Source: Mycobacterium sp. MBM (GTDB taxonomy: Bacteria; Actinomycetota; Actinomycetes; Mycobacteriales; Mycobacteriaceae). From it: a stretch of 64,000 nucleotides of DNA. Location: positions 39,357 through 103,356 of the forward strand of contig JAKJHY010000019.1 in the NCBI GenBank assembly GCA_021648845.1, in the 5' to 3' direction. Shown piece after piece: positions 34,673-42,537 of this stretch. A program made the translations under genes and the position numbers. Position 1 is the first letter of the stretch. Every line of letters starts with the position of its first letter. The notes beneath the pieces were generated by a model. The model was not told where the DNA came from. It saw nothing but the letters and a program-made list of their open reading frames with translations, and ran no database searches.

Positions 34673-35380
34673 TCAGTCGGAGAAGATTTCGCGGTTCACC
34701 GAGTGCAGGTAGGGAATGGCCAGGAACGGCGTGATGTAGAAGATGTCGTAGAGCCACCATCCGATGACGGGGAACACCACCCCGGCGTAGCGCACGTCGG
34801 CGTACATCGTCATGTTGAACACGTAGAGGCACCAGATGAGCACACCCATCCAGCAGGTGATGATCATCCATTGGTGTCCCCAGCGCTTCATCTGCAGGAA
34901 TCCGATGGCCGCGGCGCACCGCATCGCGAAGACGGTCAGGATCATGCCGAACACCATCGACTTCTCGCCGGGCGCCGCCGCGCCGCCGATCCAGGCCTCG
35001 TTGTAGTGCCAGAAGTAGCCGGCGTCGAACATGGCGCCCCACCCGACCATCAGCACCCGGTTGATCAGCGTGTGGTTGGCGACCAGGTCCAGTGCCCAGC
35101 CGAGGCTGTTGAGCATGCCGTCGATAAGGGTGAGATAGCCGATCAGGGTGACGATCATCGGTCGTACCGAGTAGCCGGCACGCAGTGCCTGGCGCTGTAG
35201 GTACACACCGCGCAGAAAGATGGGCAGGCCGAGCACGCCGGGAACCCACATGCCCATCAGTGCGGCACCGGCGATCATCCATTTGTCGGCACGACGCTGG
35301 GCCAGCCGGGACACGTCGTGGTGTTCCTCGAGTCCGCCGCCGCTCTTGGCCGACGTGTTCTTGAGGAGCGGAATGTTCAC
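34673..35380 (-). CDS. six-helix membrane protein B (paralogue of 38086-38814)
   Basis: A 235-residue integral membrane protein with about six helices. It is strongly similar to the product of 38086-38814, especially from WGAMFDAGYFWHYNE to the HSVNREIF end. Conserved polar residues in or near helices (Asp and HYNE, KRWGHQW, MTMYADVR, HSVNRE) could bind metal. Not recognised as any described family. The GTG at 35380 overlaps the stop of the 43-residue peptide gene. Very likely a catalytic or core subunit of the membrane system. Confidence 0.85.
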   Translation of the reverse strand: MNIPLLKNTSAKSGGGLEEHHDVSRLAQRRADKWMIAGAALMGMWVPGVLGLPIFLRGVYLQRQALRAGYSVRPMIVTLIGYLTLIDGMLNSLGWALDLVANHTLINRVLMVGWGAMFDAGYFWHYNEAWIGGAAAPGEKSMVFGMILTVFAMRCAAAIGFLQMKRWGHQWMIITCWMGVLIWCLYVFNMTMYADVRYAGVVFPVIGWWLYDIFYITPFLAIPYLHSVNREIFSD

Positions 35381-35508
35381 AACTCCCACCAACCGCGGGC
35401 GAACGACATGTAGAGCTGAATGAGGAACATGGTCAGCAGGTATCCGTAGATGACCACCTGCAGGATGATCAGTGCCTTTTTCCGCTTGCGTTCCTTCTGA
35501 TCCACCAT
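35377..35508 (-). CDS. 43-residue single-helix peptide (small subunit B)
   Basis: Begins MVDQKERKRKKALIILQVV and ends RGWWEL. A very basic N-terminus is followed by one hydrophobic helix, so it should sit in the membrane with the N-terminus inside. It overlaps the start of membrane protein B by 4 bp and follows the ATPase gene by 18 bp. A similar-sized peptide accompanies paralogue A (37873-37980). An in-frame GTG at 35505 is an alternative start. Confidence 0.75.
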   Translation of the reverse strand: MVDQKERKRKKALIILQVVIYGYLLTMFLIQLYMSFARGWWEL

Positions 35509-35526
35509 GGCGGTGAGTCCTTCTCT

Positions 35527-36336
35527 TTAGATGGTTGTGTTCTCCGCACCGGCGAGGCTCGCGGCGGCGATCTCGTTGAGGCCCTCGGAAATGGCGCCTT
35601 CGCTCGACAACGGCGCCAGGATGCAGGCCTGGGCGGCCGCCAGCTCGGTGGCACCGGCGACGATCAGCTGCGCGGCGTTGACCAGGACCCGGGTGGACGG
35701 CGGTTCGAAGTGGAAAGCCTGATCCGCCGTGCGGATCGCGGTGGCGCAGCGCACCAGACGCTGCGCAGCGGCCGGATCCAGGCCGGTCTCGGCAACGATC
35801 ACCTCGGCCTCGCGCTCGGGCGGCAGGTAATGCATCGGCAAGGTGACGAAGCGTTGCCGGAACGAGGGTTTGAGTTCCTTGAGCGAACTGCGGTAGGCGG
35901 GGTTGTAGGAACACACCAGCATGAAGGTGTCCGGGGCGACCACGACCTCACCGGCTCGGTCCAGATACAGCGACCGTCGGTGGTCGGTGAGTGAGTGCAG
36001 AACGGCCAGTGAATCATGCCGGGCTTCAACGACTTCGTCGAGATAGCAGATGGCCCCGGTTTTCACGGCGCGGGTCAACGGACCGTCGGTCCAGGTGACG
36101 TCACCACCGGTGACCATGAACCGGCCCACCAGATCCGAACTGGTCAGGTCGTCGTGGCAGCTGATGGTGATGACGGGGCGTTGCATCTGCGTACCCATGT
36201 GCTCGACCAGTCGGGTCTTGCCGCAGCCGGTGGGCCCGGTGAGCATGACGGGCAGGCGCTGACGGTAGGCCTGCTCGAAGAGCTGGATCTCGTTGCCGTG
36301 GGCCAGGTAGGTGTCCGGCTGCGTGCTCGGGGTCAT
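35527..36336 (-). CDS. AAA+ ATPase of the MoxR/NorQ/CbbQ group
   Basis: A 269-residue AAA+ protein. Walker A GPTGCGKT is at 34-41, followed by the family signature SCHDDLTSSDLVGRF, and Walker B ICYLDE ends at 100-101. With NorD/CbbO-type VWA partners these ATPases remodel or load metal into enzymes such as nitric oxide reductase and Rubisco. Here the VWA gene overlaps by 4 bp upstream. The target would be the adjacent membrane proteins, since no norB or cbbL is present. Confidence 0.92.
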   Translation of the reverse strand: MTPSTQPDTYLAHGNEIQLFEQAYRQRLPVMLTGPTGCGKTRLVEHMGTQMQRPVITISCHDDLTSSDLVGRFMVTGGDVTWTDGPLTRAVKTGAICYLDEVVEARHDSLAVLHSLTDHRRSLYLDRAGEVVVAPDTFMLVCSYNPAYRSSLKELKPSFRQRFVTLPMHYLPPEREAEVIVAETGLDPAAAQRLVRCATAIRTADQAFHFEPPSTRVLVNAAQLIVAGATELAAAQACILAPLSSEGAISEGLNEIAAASLAGAENTTI

Positions 36337-37865
36337 GCGGTTACCAACTCCTTGTGGACGTGGGCTAGGACGCGCGGCAGTTCTTCGACCCGGCGAATGC
36401 GTTGAGATCGCTTCGGTCCGAAAACTTCCGGAAGGGGATCGACACGAACCGGGCCGATTCCCACGTAGTACATGGACACACCCGCCTCATGAGCCTCCTC
36501 GACGGCATGGGCCGCGTCGGCCCAGGCGTAGCGACCCTCGTACCCCTCATCAGAGATCAAGCCGTCTCCGATGACGATGACCAGTCGGCGTTCGGAGGGT
36601 TGGGCGAGCAACCTGCTCGTCATGTGCCGCAACGGCGCTCCCAGCCGGGTGTAACCCGCGGTCGAGAGACCGAGGCTGCCCGGGGGGACGAATCGGCGGT
36701 CCGAGAAGTCTTTGAGGCACGTCACTTCCACGCGGTGTCGGGTGTTTCCGGTGAATACGAAGATGCCGTGGCGTTCGCGAGCGGTCGACATCGCCCGCGA
36801 CAGTGCATCGGCGCAGGCCAGTTCGATTTTGAAGATGCTGCCGCTGTGAATGCCGAGAGAGGAGCTCCCGTCGAGGAGCAGCGCGGTCGTCACGTCACGG
36901 CTGGACGCCAGGAGCTCCCGGAAGATCCGGGGTTCCGGCGCCTGGCCGGTACGCACGTCGATGTAGTGGCTGACGTACTGGTCGACGTCGAGGTCCGATC
37001 CGTCCTCCAGGCGATTCTTCATCGCTCGGTGGGTGTTCTGCTCGAACCATCTCGCGACGTCGACTGCAATCGTGGGCAGCTGTCCCGGGGCGCGATCGTG
37101 GGCATGCTCGATGACCGCGACATGGTCGGTCAGGAAGCTCTCGGTCCATGCGTTCCATTCCGGGTACGGAATCCCGGGTCGATGTTCGGGGGTGGTGTCC
37201 AGGTCATTGTCCTGCGGGCGACTGGGCGGAGGCAGATTGGGATTCCGGACGCCGCCGTCACCACCGGCGGGTACCGAATGTGGTGCCGGTGACCGCTTTT
37301 GATTGGAGGTCCACGGTAGACGGCCCAATGTGCGGCGCAGCTTGTCGTTGAGTCCCTGAGGCATCGTGTACGCGCGCGGAAGGCTGCCCAGAACCGGGTC
37401 GATGATCAGGTGCCCCGACCGGCGTGCCTCTGAAATCGCCCGGCTGATCATCTCTTTGCCGTCCATGCCGGCATCCCTGATCTCGAGATCGGGCACCTGC
37501 CGGCGGATCTCGTCCACCAGCCCTGGCCATCGCCCGGCGATCCAGCCCAGCGCCACACCGGCTTCGACCAACGTCAGCGCACTCAGTTCGCGCCCGGACA
37601 ATTCGTTGAGACGGTAGTCGGTGACGCGCTCTTTGGACGGCGCACACTGCAGCGCGATGCCGCACGTCAGTGTTCGTCGGGTCCAGTCGGTATTCGTCAC
37701 CGGGTAGGGAATGTGCACGACGTCGAGCATCGAATTCAAACCGAAGCCGCGATGTTGTCCGCTCACCAGGTGGGCACCTGTCCGGCGCTGCTCGCTGAGG
37801 GCGACGGCGGTCAACGAGCACGAGCGCTCGAGTGCCATCGCGGAGGTGTCGGAGAAGTTGGACAT
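36333..37865 (-). CDS. VWA-domain protein, NorD/CbbO-like
   Basis: A 510-residue protein with a C-terminal von Willebrand A domain. The MIDAS motif DGSSS is at 332-336 (LLLDGSSSLG), followed by VIGDGLISDEGYEG late in the domain. The N-terminal 300 residues are helical and not recognised. NorD-type proteins partner the NorQ ATPase to activate metalloenzymes. ATG at 37865 with GAGG upstream; overlaps the ATPase gene by 4 bp. Confidence 0.9.
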   Translation of the reverse strand: MSNFSDTSAMALERSCSLTAVALSEQRRTGAHLVSGQHRGFGLNSMLDVVHIPYPVTNTDWTRRTLTCGIALQCAPSKERVTDYRLNELSGRELSALTLVEAGVALGWIAGRWPGLVDEIRRQVPDLEIRDAGMDGKEMISRAISEARRSGHLIIDPVLGSLPRAYTMPQGLNDKLRRTLGRLPWTSNQKRSPAPHSVPAGGDGGVRNPNLPPPSRPQDNDLDTTPEHRPGIPYPEWNAWTESFLTDHVAVIEHAHDRAPGQLPTIAVDVARWFEQNTHRAMKNRLEDGSDLDVDQYVSHYIDVRTGQAPEPRIFRELLASSRDVTTALLLDGSSSLGIHSGSIFKIELACADALSRAMSTARERHGIFVFTGNTRHRVEVTCLKDFSDRRFVPPGSLGLSTAGYTRLGAPLRHMTSRLLAQPSERRLVIVIGDGLISDEGYEGRYAWADAAHAVEEAHEAGVSMYYVGIGPVRVDPLPEVFGPKRSQRIRRVEELPRVLAHVHKELVTA

Positions 37866-37872
37866 CGATACC

Positions 37873-37980
37873 TCAGAACGTGCCGATATTGGAGAACATC
37901 CAGTACCAGAACCAGATGATCAGTCCGGTACCGCCCCATGCGGCCACGTAGCGCAGTATCTCCCAGATCCAGCCCGCCAT
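37873..37980 (-). CDS. 35-residue single-helix peptide (small subunit A)
   Basis: Begins MAGWIWEILRYVAAWGG, continues with a tryptophan-rich helix (TGLIIWFWYWMFSNIG) and ends TF. AAAGGAA precedes the ATG by 5 bp; the stop lies 7 bp before the NorD-like start. Length and composition resemble small accessory subunits of membrane enzymes (CydX/CcoQ style), though no homology is claimed. It lies downstream of paralogue A. Confidence 0.75.
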   Translation of the reverse strand: MAGWIWEILRYVAAWGGTGLIIWFWYWMFSNIGTF

Positions 37981-38085
37981 CTCGGTTCCTTTCGCAACTG
38001 ACGTTTTCGTCGAGTGGGTGGTTGGTGCGGTGTGCTGCGAGCAACCCGTGTCCGCATACGTGTTGAATCAAGTCATCGACCGCAG

Positions 38086-38814
38086 TCAATCAGTGAAGAT
38101 TTCGCGGTTCACCGAGTGGAGATAGGGGATCGCCAGGAACGGCGTGATGTAGAAGATGTCGTAGAGCCACCACCCGATGACAGGAAGAACGACCCCGGCG
38201 AAACGGACATCGGCGTACATGGTCATGTTGAACACGTAGAGGCACCAGATGAGCACACCCATCCAGCAGGTGACGATCATCCATTGGTGTCCCCAGCGCT
38301 TCATCTGCAGGAATCCGATGGCCGCGGCGATGCGCATCGTGAACACGGTGAGGATCATGCCGACTTCCATGGCCTTCTCTCCCGGGCCTGCAGCACCACC
38401 GATCCACAGCTCGTTGTAGTGCCAGAAGTAGCCTGCATCAAACATGGCGCCCCAACCGTTCAACAGGATTCGGGCCAGGATGGTGTGGCTGGCGATCAGG
38501 TCGAGCGCCCAGCCGACGGTATTGATGGCGGCATCGATGATGACGAGGTAGCCGATGAGGGTCACCACCATCGGGCGCACCGACAGACCCTCGCGCTGGG
38601 CCTTGCGCAGCAGGTATACGCCGCGAAGGAACAGCGGCAGACCGAAGATGCCCAGCGTCGCGGTGCCGATCAACAGGCTGCCCGAAATCAGCCATTTGTC
38701 GGCCTGACGTTGGGCCCGCTGCGATGCCCCCATGTGTTCGTCGAAGTTGCTCTTCGGGAGCGTAGCCGCCGCGTCGATGGCCTCGCCGGGCCGATTGAAC
38801 GTTGGCAACTCCAT
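38086..38814 (-). CDS. six-helix membrane protein A (paralogue of 34673-35380)
   Basis: A 242-residue integral membrane protein. From GWGAMFDAGYFWHYNE to the C-terminus it is nearly identical to membrane protein B, with the same polar residues (HYNE, MKRWGHQWM, MTMYADVR, HSVNREIF). The N-terminal 40 residues differ. First gene of the leftward seven-gene operon. A TGACTATAGTCA operator ends the promoter 7 bp before the ATG; its internal TATAGT could be the -10 element of a leaderless transcript. Confidence 0.85.
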   Translation of the reverse strand: MELPTFNRPGEAIDAAATLPKSNFDEHMGASQRAQRQADKWLISGSLLIGTATLGIFGLPLFLRGVYLLRKAQREGLSVRPMVVTLIGYLVIIDAAINTVGWALDLIASHTILARILLNGWGAMFDAGYFWHYNELWIGGAAGPGEKAMEVGMILTVFTMRIAAAIGFLQMKRWGHQWMIVTCWMGVLIWCLYVFNMTMYADVRFAGVVLPVIGWWLYDIFYITPFLAIPYLHSVNREIFTD

Positions 38815-38820
38815 AATGGC

Positions 38821-38832
38821 TGACTATAGTCA
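38821..38832. promoter_or_regulatory. TGACTATAGTCA operator, leftward operon
   Basis: Perfect 12-bp palindrome, flanked by A on the right so that the minus-strand reads TTGACTATAGTCA. It includes a TATAGT hexamer 8 bp before the ATG of membrane protein A, so a repressor bound here would cover the -10 region. Confidence 0.75.
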
Positions 38833-38871
38833 ACAAGTGCCGGTAGTCAATTGGAGGTTCGCACGTGTCGA

Positions 38872-39486
38872 TCACCTCGACGTGGAGGATGTGCACATAC
38901 TCTTGATCGAGCGTCGAACGTAGTCGTCGACCATGCTGGCCTGTTCGGGCCAGCTGTGGGTCGTGATCAGCAGCGCATACAGGCCGAGCAGGAAGAACAC
39001 GGCGCTGTTGAACGGGTCCACATCGGGGGCGACCTTTCCGCTCGCCTGTGCCCGTTTCAGGCCCTTGGACAACTCGACGACCACCGGGTGTTCGTCACCG
39101 TCGGTGGCCGGGGGGCGTGTCTGTGAAAAGTGTAGCGTGAGAAAGTCTTTGAACAGTGCCGGGCCGAGTCTCCGTTCGAGGCCGGTGATGAGGTCGACAG
39201 CTTCGCGCAGCATGGTTTCCAGATCTACCTCGGCGCCAAAATCTTTCGCCATCCGCACGGCGATCCGCTTCTCCTCGCGGTGTTCGAGTTCGAGCAGAAC
39301 GTGCTCTTTGGTCGGGAAGTGAAAGAAGAAGGTACCGTGTGCCACGCCGGCCGCCGACACGATACTGCCCACGTCCGCCGCGGCCAATCCGGAGCGTGTG
39401 AATTCTGCAATTGCCGCGCCCAGCAAGCGCTCTCGCGTCTGCATTCTCTTGGCCTCGCGTGCAGAGGCTTTGTCCGTGGTCGGCAC
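38872..39486 (-). CDS. TetR-family regulator of the membrane system
   Basis: A 204-residue TetR protein with a clear helix-turn-helix (RLLGAAIAEFTRSGLAAADV, then AAGVAHGTFFFHFPTKEHVLLE). It lies between the two operons of the membrane system. Its promoter contains an imperfect copy (39532-39543) of the TGACTATAGTCA palindrome found before both operons. I infer it represses all three transcription units. Confidence 0.9.
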   Translation of the reverse strand: MPTTDKASAREAKRMQTRERLLGAAIAEFTRSGLAAADVGSIVSAAGVAHGTFFFHFPTKEHVLLELEHREEKRIAVRMAKDFGAEVDLETMLREAVDLITGLERRLGPALFKDFLTLHFSQTRPPATDGDEHPVVVELSKGLKRAQASGKVAPDVDPFNSAVFFLLGLYALLITTHSWPEQASMVDDYVRRSIKSMCTSSTSR

Positions 39487-39531
39487 CCGTCGACTTTACC
39501 GCCTGAACGCAGCGTGGGTGTTTGTATACGC

Positions 39532-39543
39532 TGACTGAAATCA
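39532..39543. promoter_or_regulatory. TGACTATAGTCA-like operator (imperfect), TetR promoter
   Basis: Reads TGACTGAAATCA, 9 of 12 positions as in the perfect sites, about 46 bp upstream of the TetR GTG. Confidence 0.5.
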
Positions 39544-39725
39544 GGAACTAGCGGGGGAGAAGGGGGGACTGCGGTAGTTCCGAATGTCTCGACCGATCTG
39601 TCACCCTGGACCGAGGATAAGCATTGCCCCACAGGTGGAAATATCTCGACATCGGGCAGGCGGCGGCGTGTGCGGCGAGCTGTCGAGATCGAATCACATC
39701 GCGCTGCCGGACACCTGACAGTGAT

Positions 39726-39737
39726 TGACTATAGTCA
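39726..39737. promoter_or_regulatory. TGACTATAGTCA operator, rightward operon
   Basis: Second perfect 12-bp copy, preceded by T. Its TATAGT again resembles a -10 element; the start codon of the first gene is about 86 bp further, leaving a short untranslated leader. Confidence 0.75.
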
Positions 39738-39823
39738 GAATGTGTCGATAGATTCGTCGGGGACGTACGCGGCGGACGCCACGGTGCTGGGGGTGCCATC
39801 GCACGGAAATGGGGATCTAGACG

Positions 39824-40591
39824 GTGACAGTGAGACCACAGCGGGCGGAAGTGCCATCCAACTACATCGTGAGGACCCAGCTCTTGTGCCTCTGGGCGGT
39901 GCCGACGATGGGCGCTTTCCTGCTGATCGCCTTCCTCATGTTCCCGGGCTTCTTTCCCCCGATGTCGCCGCAGCTGTCCGCTGCGCAGGTCGCAGAGTTT
40001 TACCGTGACCATGCCGCATCGGTGCGGTTCAGTATGGTCACGTTCAACATTCTCGGCGTCATGCTGCTGCCGTTGTACGCGGTGACGGTGGTCCAGATGC
40101 AGAGGATGACCACGCCGAGCAAAGTGCTCAGCTACTGCTATCTCACGGCCGCTGCCAGCGGTGCCACCATTTTCGCGATGGCAGACATCATGTGGCTGTT
40201 GGCAGCTTTCCGGCCGGACCGCGATCCCGAACTGATCCAGCTGCTCAACGATATGGCGTGGATGATCTTCATCGCCCCCGTCGGAATGATCTTCGTCCAG
40301 AACCTGTGCTTGGCGTTCGCGGTCTTCTTGGACTCGCGCGAGCGGCCGGTCCTGCCCCGGTGGGTTGCGCCGTTCAGCGTGTTGGTTGCCGCGGCCATCG
40401 CGCCTGCTGCCGGCGCCGCTGTCGTGACCACAGGTCCGTTCGCGTGGGACGGTGTGCTGTCCTTCTGGTTGCGCCTGGGCGCGATGAGCATCTTCCTCGC
40501 GGTGATGTTCCTCGTCCTGCGCAGAGCCGTGCTGCGCCAGGCCGACGAGATCGCGAGCGGCCGGGATGTCACGGCGGGGTACAGCGGATGA
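39824..40591 (+). CDS. multi-pass membrane protein C
   Basis: A 255-residue protein with about six helices, GTG start. It begins with a cytoplasmic segment, then LLCLWAVPTMGAFLLIAFLMF, a soluble stretch SPQLSAAQVAEFYRDHA, and further helices ending with TTGPFAWDGVLSFWL. It resembles its downstream neighbour in length, layout and several motifs (AEF/AAFF in the loop, GPFAW before the last helices). Family not recognised. First gene of the rightward operon. Confidence 0.82.
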   Translation: MTVRPQRAEVPSNYIVRTQLLCLWAVPTMGAFLLIAFLMFPGFFPPMSPQLSAAQVAEFYRDHAASVRFSMVTFNILGVMLLPLYAVTVVQMQRMTTPSKVLSYCYLTAAASGATIFAMADIMWLLAAFRPDRDPELIQLLNDMAWMIFIAPVGMIFVQNLCLAFAVFLDSRERPVLPRWVAPFSVLVAAAIAPAAGAAVVTTGPFAWDGVLSFWLRLGAMSIFLAVMFLVLRRAVLRQADEIASGRDVTAGYSG

Positions 40592-41349
40592 CACGGACCT
40601 CGCCCCCGTCGATCTCGTTCGACGACAACGGAATCCGCCGACGGTGGCCGCATAATCCGAAAGTGGACCTGTGGGTGGTCTGGTGGACCATTCCCGTCTT
40701 CTATGCCTTACAGGGCTTCATCTACGTCCCGCTGACCAGGCTGATGCCACCCCGGCGCCCCGATATCACCCCGGAGCAGGTCGCGGCATTCTTCGAGGAG
40801 AACGCGCTCGGTATCAAGATCGGGTTCGGCGCTCTGATGATCATCGCCGGGTTCGTGGGCACCGCCAATGGGTTGATCGCCTATCAGATTCGGCGAATGT
40901 CGGTGAACCCCGCCTTCGCGTATGCCTTCATCGGAACGCTGGCGGTCGGTGCGACCCCGGGATTCCTTTGGGGGGCGTTCGCCTTTCTGGCCGCGGTGTT
41001 GCGACCCGGCCGGTCACCGGAGACGCTCATGCTGCTCTATGACATGGCGTTTCTGTCCTACATCGGCTCACTTGGCTGCTTTGCGGCCGCATGGGCTGTC
41101 CTGAGCGCGGCGATTCTGCTGGACAAGAATCAGATCTACCCGAAGTGGTTCGCCTATGCGTCGATCTGGCAGATCATCACGGAATTCATCGCGGCGGTGG
41201 TTTTCAACTTCCATTCCGGTCCGTTCGCCTGGAACGGCCTGGTGGCGTTCTACATCAATACCGTGGTGTACGTCTTCTGGCAGGTCTGTCAGTTCTGGGT
41301 GTTGTACAAGGCAGTCCAGCGCCAACCGATCGCCGAGCTTGCGACCTGA
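40588..41349 (+). CDS. multi-pass membrane protein D (related to 39824-40591)
   Basis: A 253-residue protein with about six helices. The loop TPEQVAAFFEENALGIKIGF and the segment HSGPFAWNGLVAFYI match the neighbouring protein, so the two are diverged duplicates. The ATG overlaps the upstream TGA. Not recognised. I infer that C and D form a heteromeric membrane unit with the NorE- and NorF-like proteins that follow. Confidence 0.82.
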   Translation: MTRTSPPSISFDDNGIRRRWPHNPKVDLWVVWWTIPVFYALQGFIYVPLTRLMPPRRPDITPEQVAAFFEENALGIKIGFGALMIIAGFVGTANGLIAYQIRRMSVNPAFAYAFIGTLAVGATPGFLWGAFAFLAAVLRPGRSPETLMLLYDMAFLSYIGSLGCFAAAWAVLSAAILLDKNQIYPKWFAYASIWQIITEFIAAVVFNFHSGPFAWNGLVAFYINTVVYVFWQVCQFWVLYKAVQRQPIAELAT

Positions 41350-41389
41350 TGCGGGTGACGCCCGGCCCGAGGAGAAGTGGAATCTGCCC

Positions 41390-42004
41390 GTGAGTGATGC
41401 ACCGCAGGGTGGCGTGAGGTTGCAGGAACCGGATCCGGGGGCCAACGTGTCTCGGGGGACGCACCTTCCCGGCGACGGCGCCATGTGGTTCTTCGTCCTC
41501 GGGGACATGATCATCTTCGGCCTCTACTTCCTGGCCTTCATGATCTTCCGTGACCGCGAGGTCGACGAGTTCACTGCTGCTCAGCAGGACCTGTACCTGG
41601 ACATCGGAGTTGTCAACACCCTTCTGCTGCTCTTCAGTTCGTGGCTGGCGGCCCGTGCTGTCCTCGCTGTCCGCGCCGGCGACACCGAACGCACCGTCCG
41701 CCTGCTCACGGCGACCGGAGCATGCGGCGCGGTCTTCATCGTCATGAAACTATTCGAATGGTGGCTGGAGGTCGACGCCGGTCATACGTTCCCCAGCAAC
41801 ACCTTCATGTCGTTCTATTTCGTGCTGACCGGCGTGCACATGCTGCACGTGATCATGGGGCTGATCATCCTCACGGTCGTCGTCGGGGTCATGCGGAAGA
41901 ACTCAGGGCCACGGGTCGGGGTGATCGAGCAGGCCACCACGTACTGGCACATGGTGGATCTGTTGTGGGTGATCATCTTCGCGCTGCTCTATGTCTTGAG
42001 GTGA
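41390..42004 (+). CDS. cytochrome c oxidase subunit III / NorE-like protein
   Basis: A 204-residue haem-copper oxidase subunit III-type protein with about five helices: GDGAMWFFVLGDMIIFGLYF, VNTLLLLFSSWLAA, a conserved Glu in FEWW, FVLTGVHMLHVIMG and YWHMVDLLWVIIFALLY. These are the family hallmarks. Length fits NorE (about 200) rather than CtaE. GTG start with a distant GAGGAG. NorE normally accompanies NorCBQD, here without NorB or NorC. Confidence 0.9.
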   Translation: MSDAPQGGVRLQEPDPGANVSRGTHLPGDGAMWFFVLGDMIIFGLYFLAFMIFRDREVDEFTAAQQDLYLDIGVVNTLLLLFSSWLAARAVLAVRAGDTERTVRLLTATGACGAVFIVMKLFEWWLEVDAGHTFPSNTFMSFYFVLTGVHMLHVIMGLIILTVVVGVMRKNSGPRVGVIEQATTYWHMVDLLWVIIFALLYVLR

Positions 42005-42273
42005 AAGTGGCTGACACAAAACGTCTTACCGTGGTGTGGATCGTGCTATCGGTCGTCACGGTGGTGACCTGGCTGCTCGGCCACGACATCGATCTCGGGC
42101 ACGACGCCACGGTCGCTGTAGCTCTGACCATCTTGGCGATCGCCTTCGGCAAGGTGTATCTGATCATCCGGCACTTCATGGAGGTGCGGACGGCACCAAT
42201 GTGGCTGCGCGTGTTCTGCGACGTCTGGCTGGCGGTGCTGGGGGGCACGATCGTCGCACTGTATCTGTGGTGA
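42001..42273 (+). CDS. cytochrome c oxidase subunit IV-like / NorF-like protein
   Basis: A 90-residue three-helix membrane protein of the COX4_pro/NorF pattern: VVWIVLSVVTVVTWLLGHD, VAVALTILAIAFGKVYLIIRHFMEVRTAP, then LRVFCDVWLAVLGGTIVALYLW. The GTG at 42001 overlaps the NorE-like stop (GTGA); a GTG at 42007 is an alternative. NorE-NorF neighbours support the comparison with nitric oxide reductase accessory genes. Confidence 0.88.
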   Translation: MKVADTKRLTVVWIVLSVVTVVTWLLGHDIDLGHDATVAVALTILAIAFGKVYLIIRHFMEVRTAPMWLRVFCDVWLAVLGGTIVALYLW

Positions 42274-42342
42274 CCGGCAGGCCGGGCCCATACCGTAAAT
42301 CCGGCGGCATGAGCCGTCGCCCAGGACCAGCCATCGAGCCCG

Positions 42343-42537
42343 CTACTCCACGATGGCGATCGCCTGCCGGGGGCACTGCCGTACGGACTCGCGGACCTGC
42401 TGCTCGTTGTCGGGGGTGACCTCGTCGGTGAGCAGGTGCAGGTAGTCCTGATCGTCGAGGTCGAACACTTCCGGGATGATGCCCATGCAGACCCCGTTGC
42501 TCTCGCAGAGTCCGAAATCCACCACGATCTTGCTCAC
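42343..42537 (-). CDS. P450 ferredoxin
   Basis: A 64-residue ferredoxin: CESNGVC at the first two cluster ligands and CPRQAIAIVE at the end. The GTG at 42537 overlaps the P450 stop (GTGA). It serves as electron donor to that P450. Confidence 0.93.
   Translation of the reverse strand: MSKIVVDFGLCESNGVCMGIIPEVFDLDDQDYLHLLTDEVTPDNEQQVRESVRQCPRQAIAIVE

Larger units (their letters stand above)
39487..39823. other. divergent promoter region, TetR / rightward membrane operon
   Basis: 337 bp. It contains one imperfect (39532-39543) and one perfect (39726-39737) TGACTATAGTCA-type palindrome. No convincing gene; the open plus-strand frame from 39670 overlaps the real gene out of frame. Confidence 0.6.

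Noticed and set aside
39670..40008. 112-residue plus-strand frame before the membrane operon
   Set aside because: It overlaps the start of the real membrane protein gene out of frame and has no domain, helix or ribosome-site support.
34673..42273. Nitric oxide reductase (nor) operon or particulate methane/ammonia monooxygenase
   Set aside because: NorQ, NorD, NorE and NorF-like genes are present, but no NorB with its haem-copper His pattern, no NorC with CxxCH, and no resemblance to PmoA/B/C sequences as I know them.
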